From Pseudomonadota bacterium (GTDB lineage: Bacteria; Desulfobacterota; Syntrophia; Syntrophales; UBA5619), in assembly GCA_018896355.1 (NCBI GenBank), contig JAHIMW010000083.1:1-5998 (forward strand): 5,998 nt of DNA, in the 5' to 3' direction. Position numbers and translations under genes: made by a program. Each line of letters starts with the position of its first letter. Position 1 is the first letter of the stretch. Shown here in pieces: positions 5,966 to 5,998 of the stretch. The notes beneath the pieces were generated by a model. It was given only the letters and a program-made list of their open reading frames with translations. It made no database searches and was not told the origin of the DNA.

Positions 5966-5998
5966 AATAAAAAGTTAAGGATTTCAAATTTATAACCA

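Larger units (their letters stand above)
5681..5998. other. Downstream intergenic region
   Basis: I see no protein-coding gene here. The stretch holds a compound palindrome at 5742-5842 and, in the AT-rich last 120 bp, a probable outward-facing promoter at 5932-5965. Both are annotated separately. Confidence 0.7.

Overview
The window holds one compact four-gene operon on the + strand, devoted to inorganic polyphosphate (polyP) and phosphoanhydride metabolism. It is flanked on both sides by AT-richer, gene-poor DNA with G/C-rich palindromic repeats. The order is polyphosphate kinase (ppk1, 515-2689), a stand-alone HD-domain protein resembling the C-terminal part of Ppx/GppA exopolyphosphatases (2686-3336), a small YfcE/MJ0936-type metallophosphoesterase (3327-4061), and a CYTH-CHAD fusion (4058-5662). 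Each gene overlaps the next by 4 or 10 bp, so co-transcription and translational coupling are very likely.

Region by region: 1-68 is two exact tandem copies of a 34-bp unit, each carrying a hairpin with a GTCAA loop. 69-388 has no convincing gene but contains two perfect small inverted repeats (300-315 and 323-349). A near-consensus sigma70 promoter (TTGACA, 17 bp, TATAGT; 389-417) precedes ppk1. The operon runs to 5662, and an 11-bp perfect inverted repeat encloses its last stop codon. 5681-5998 holds a roughly 100-bp compound palindrome (5742-5842), whose right-hand hairpin shares a 19-bp core with the 34-bp units at the left edge. After it comes a probable promoter (5932-5965) for a gene beyond the window.

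Working model: PPK1 polymerises the gamma-phosphate of ATP into polyP. The CHAD half of the last protein is expected to bind polyP, and its CYTH half to hydrolyse short polyphosphate such as tripolyphosphate. The HD protein and the metallophosphoesterase are metal-dependent phosphohydrolase folds whose placement suggests polyP or nucleotide-phosphate turnover. No complete Ppx (ASKHA domain plus HD domain) is present; only the HD-type C-terminal module is found, as its own gene. That is the most interesting protein-level point.

Organism: the genes are GC-rich and the spacers AT-richer, with classical sigma70 promoters and dispersed CCTCCCC-type palindromes. This fits a Gram-negative bacterium, perhaps of the Desulfobacterota (former Deltaproteobacteria). 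The taxonomic guess is weak because no rRNA or other marker gene is present.
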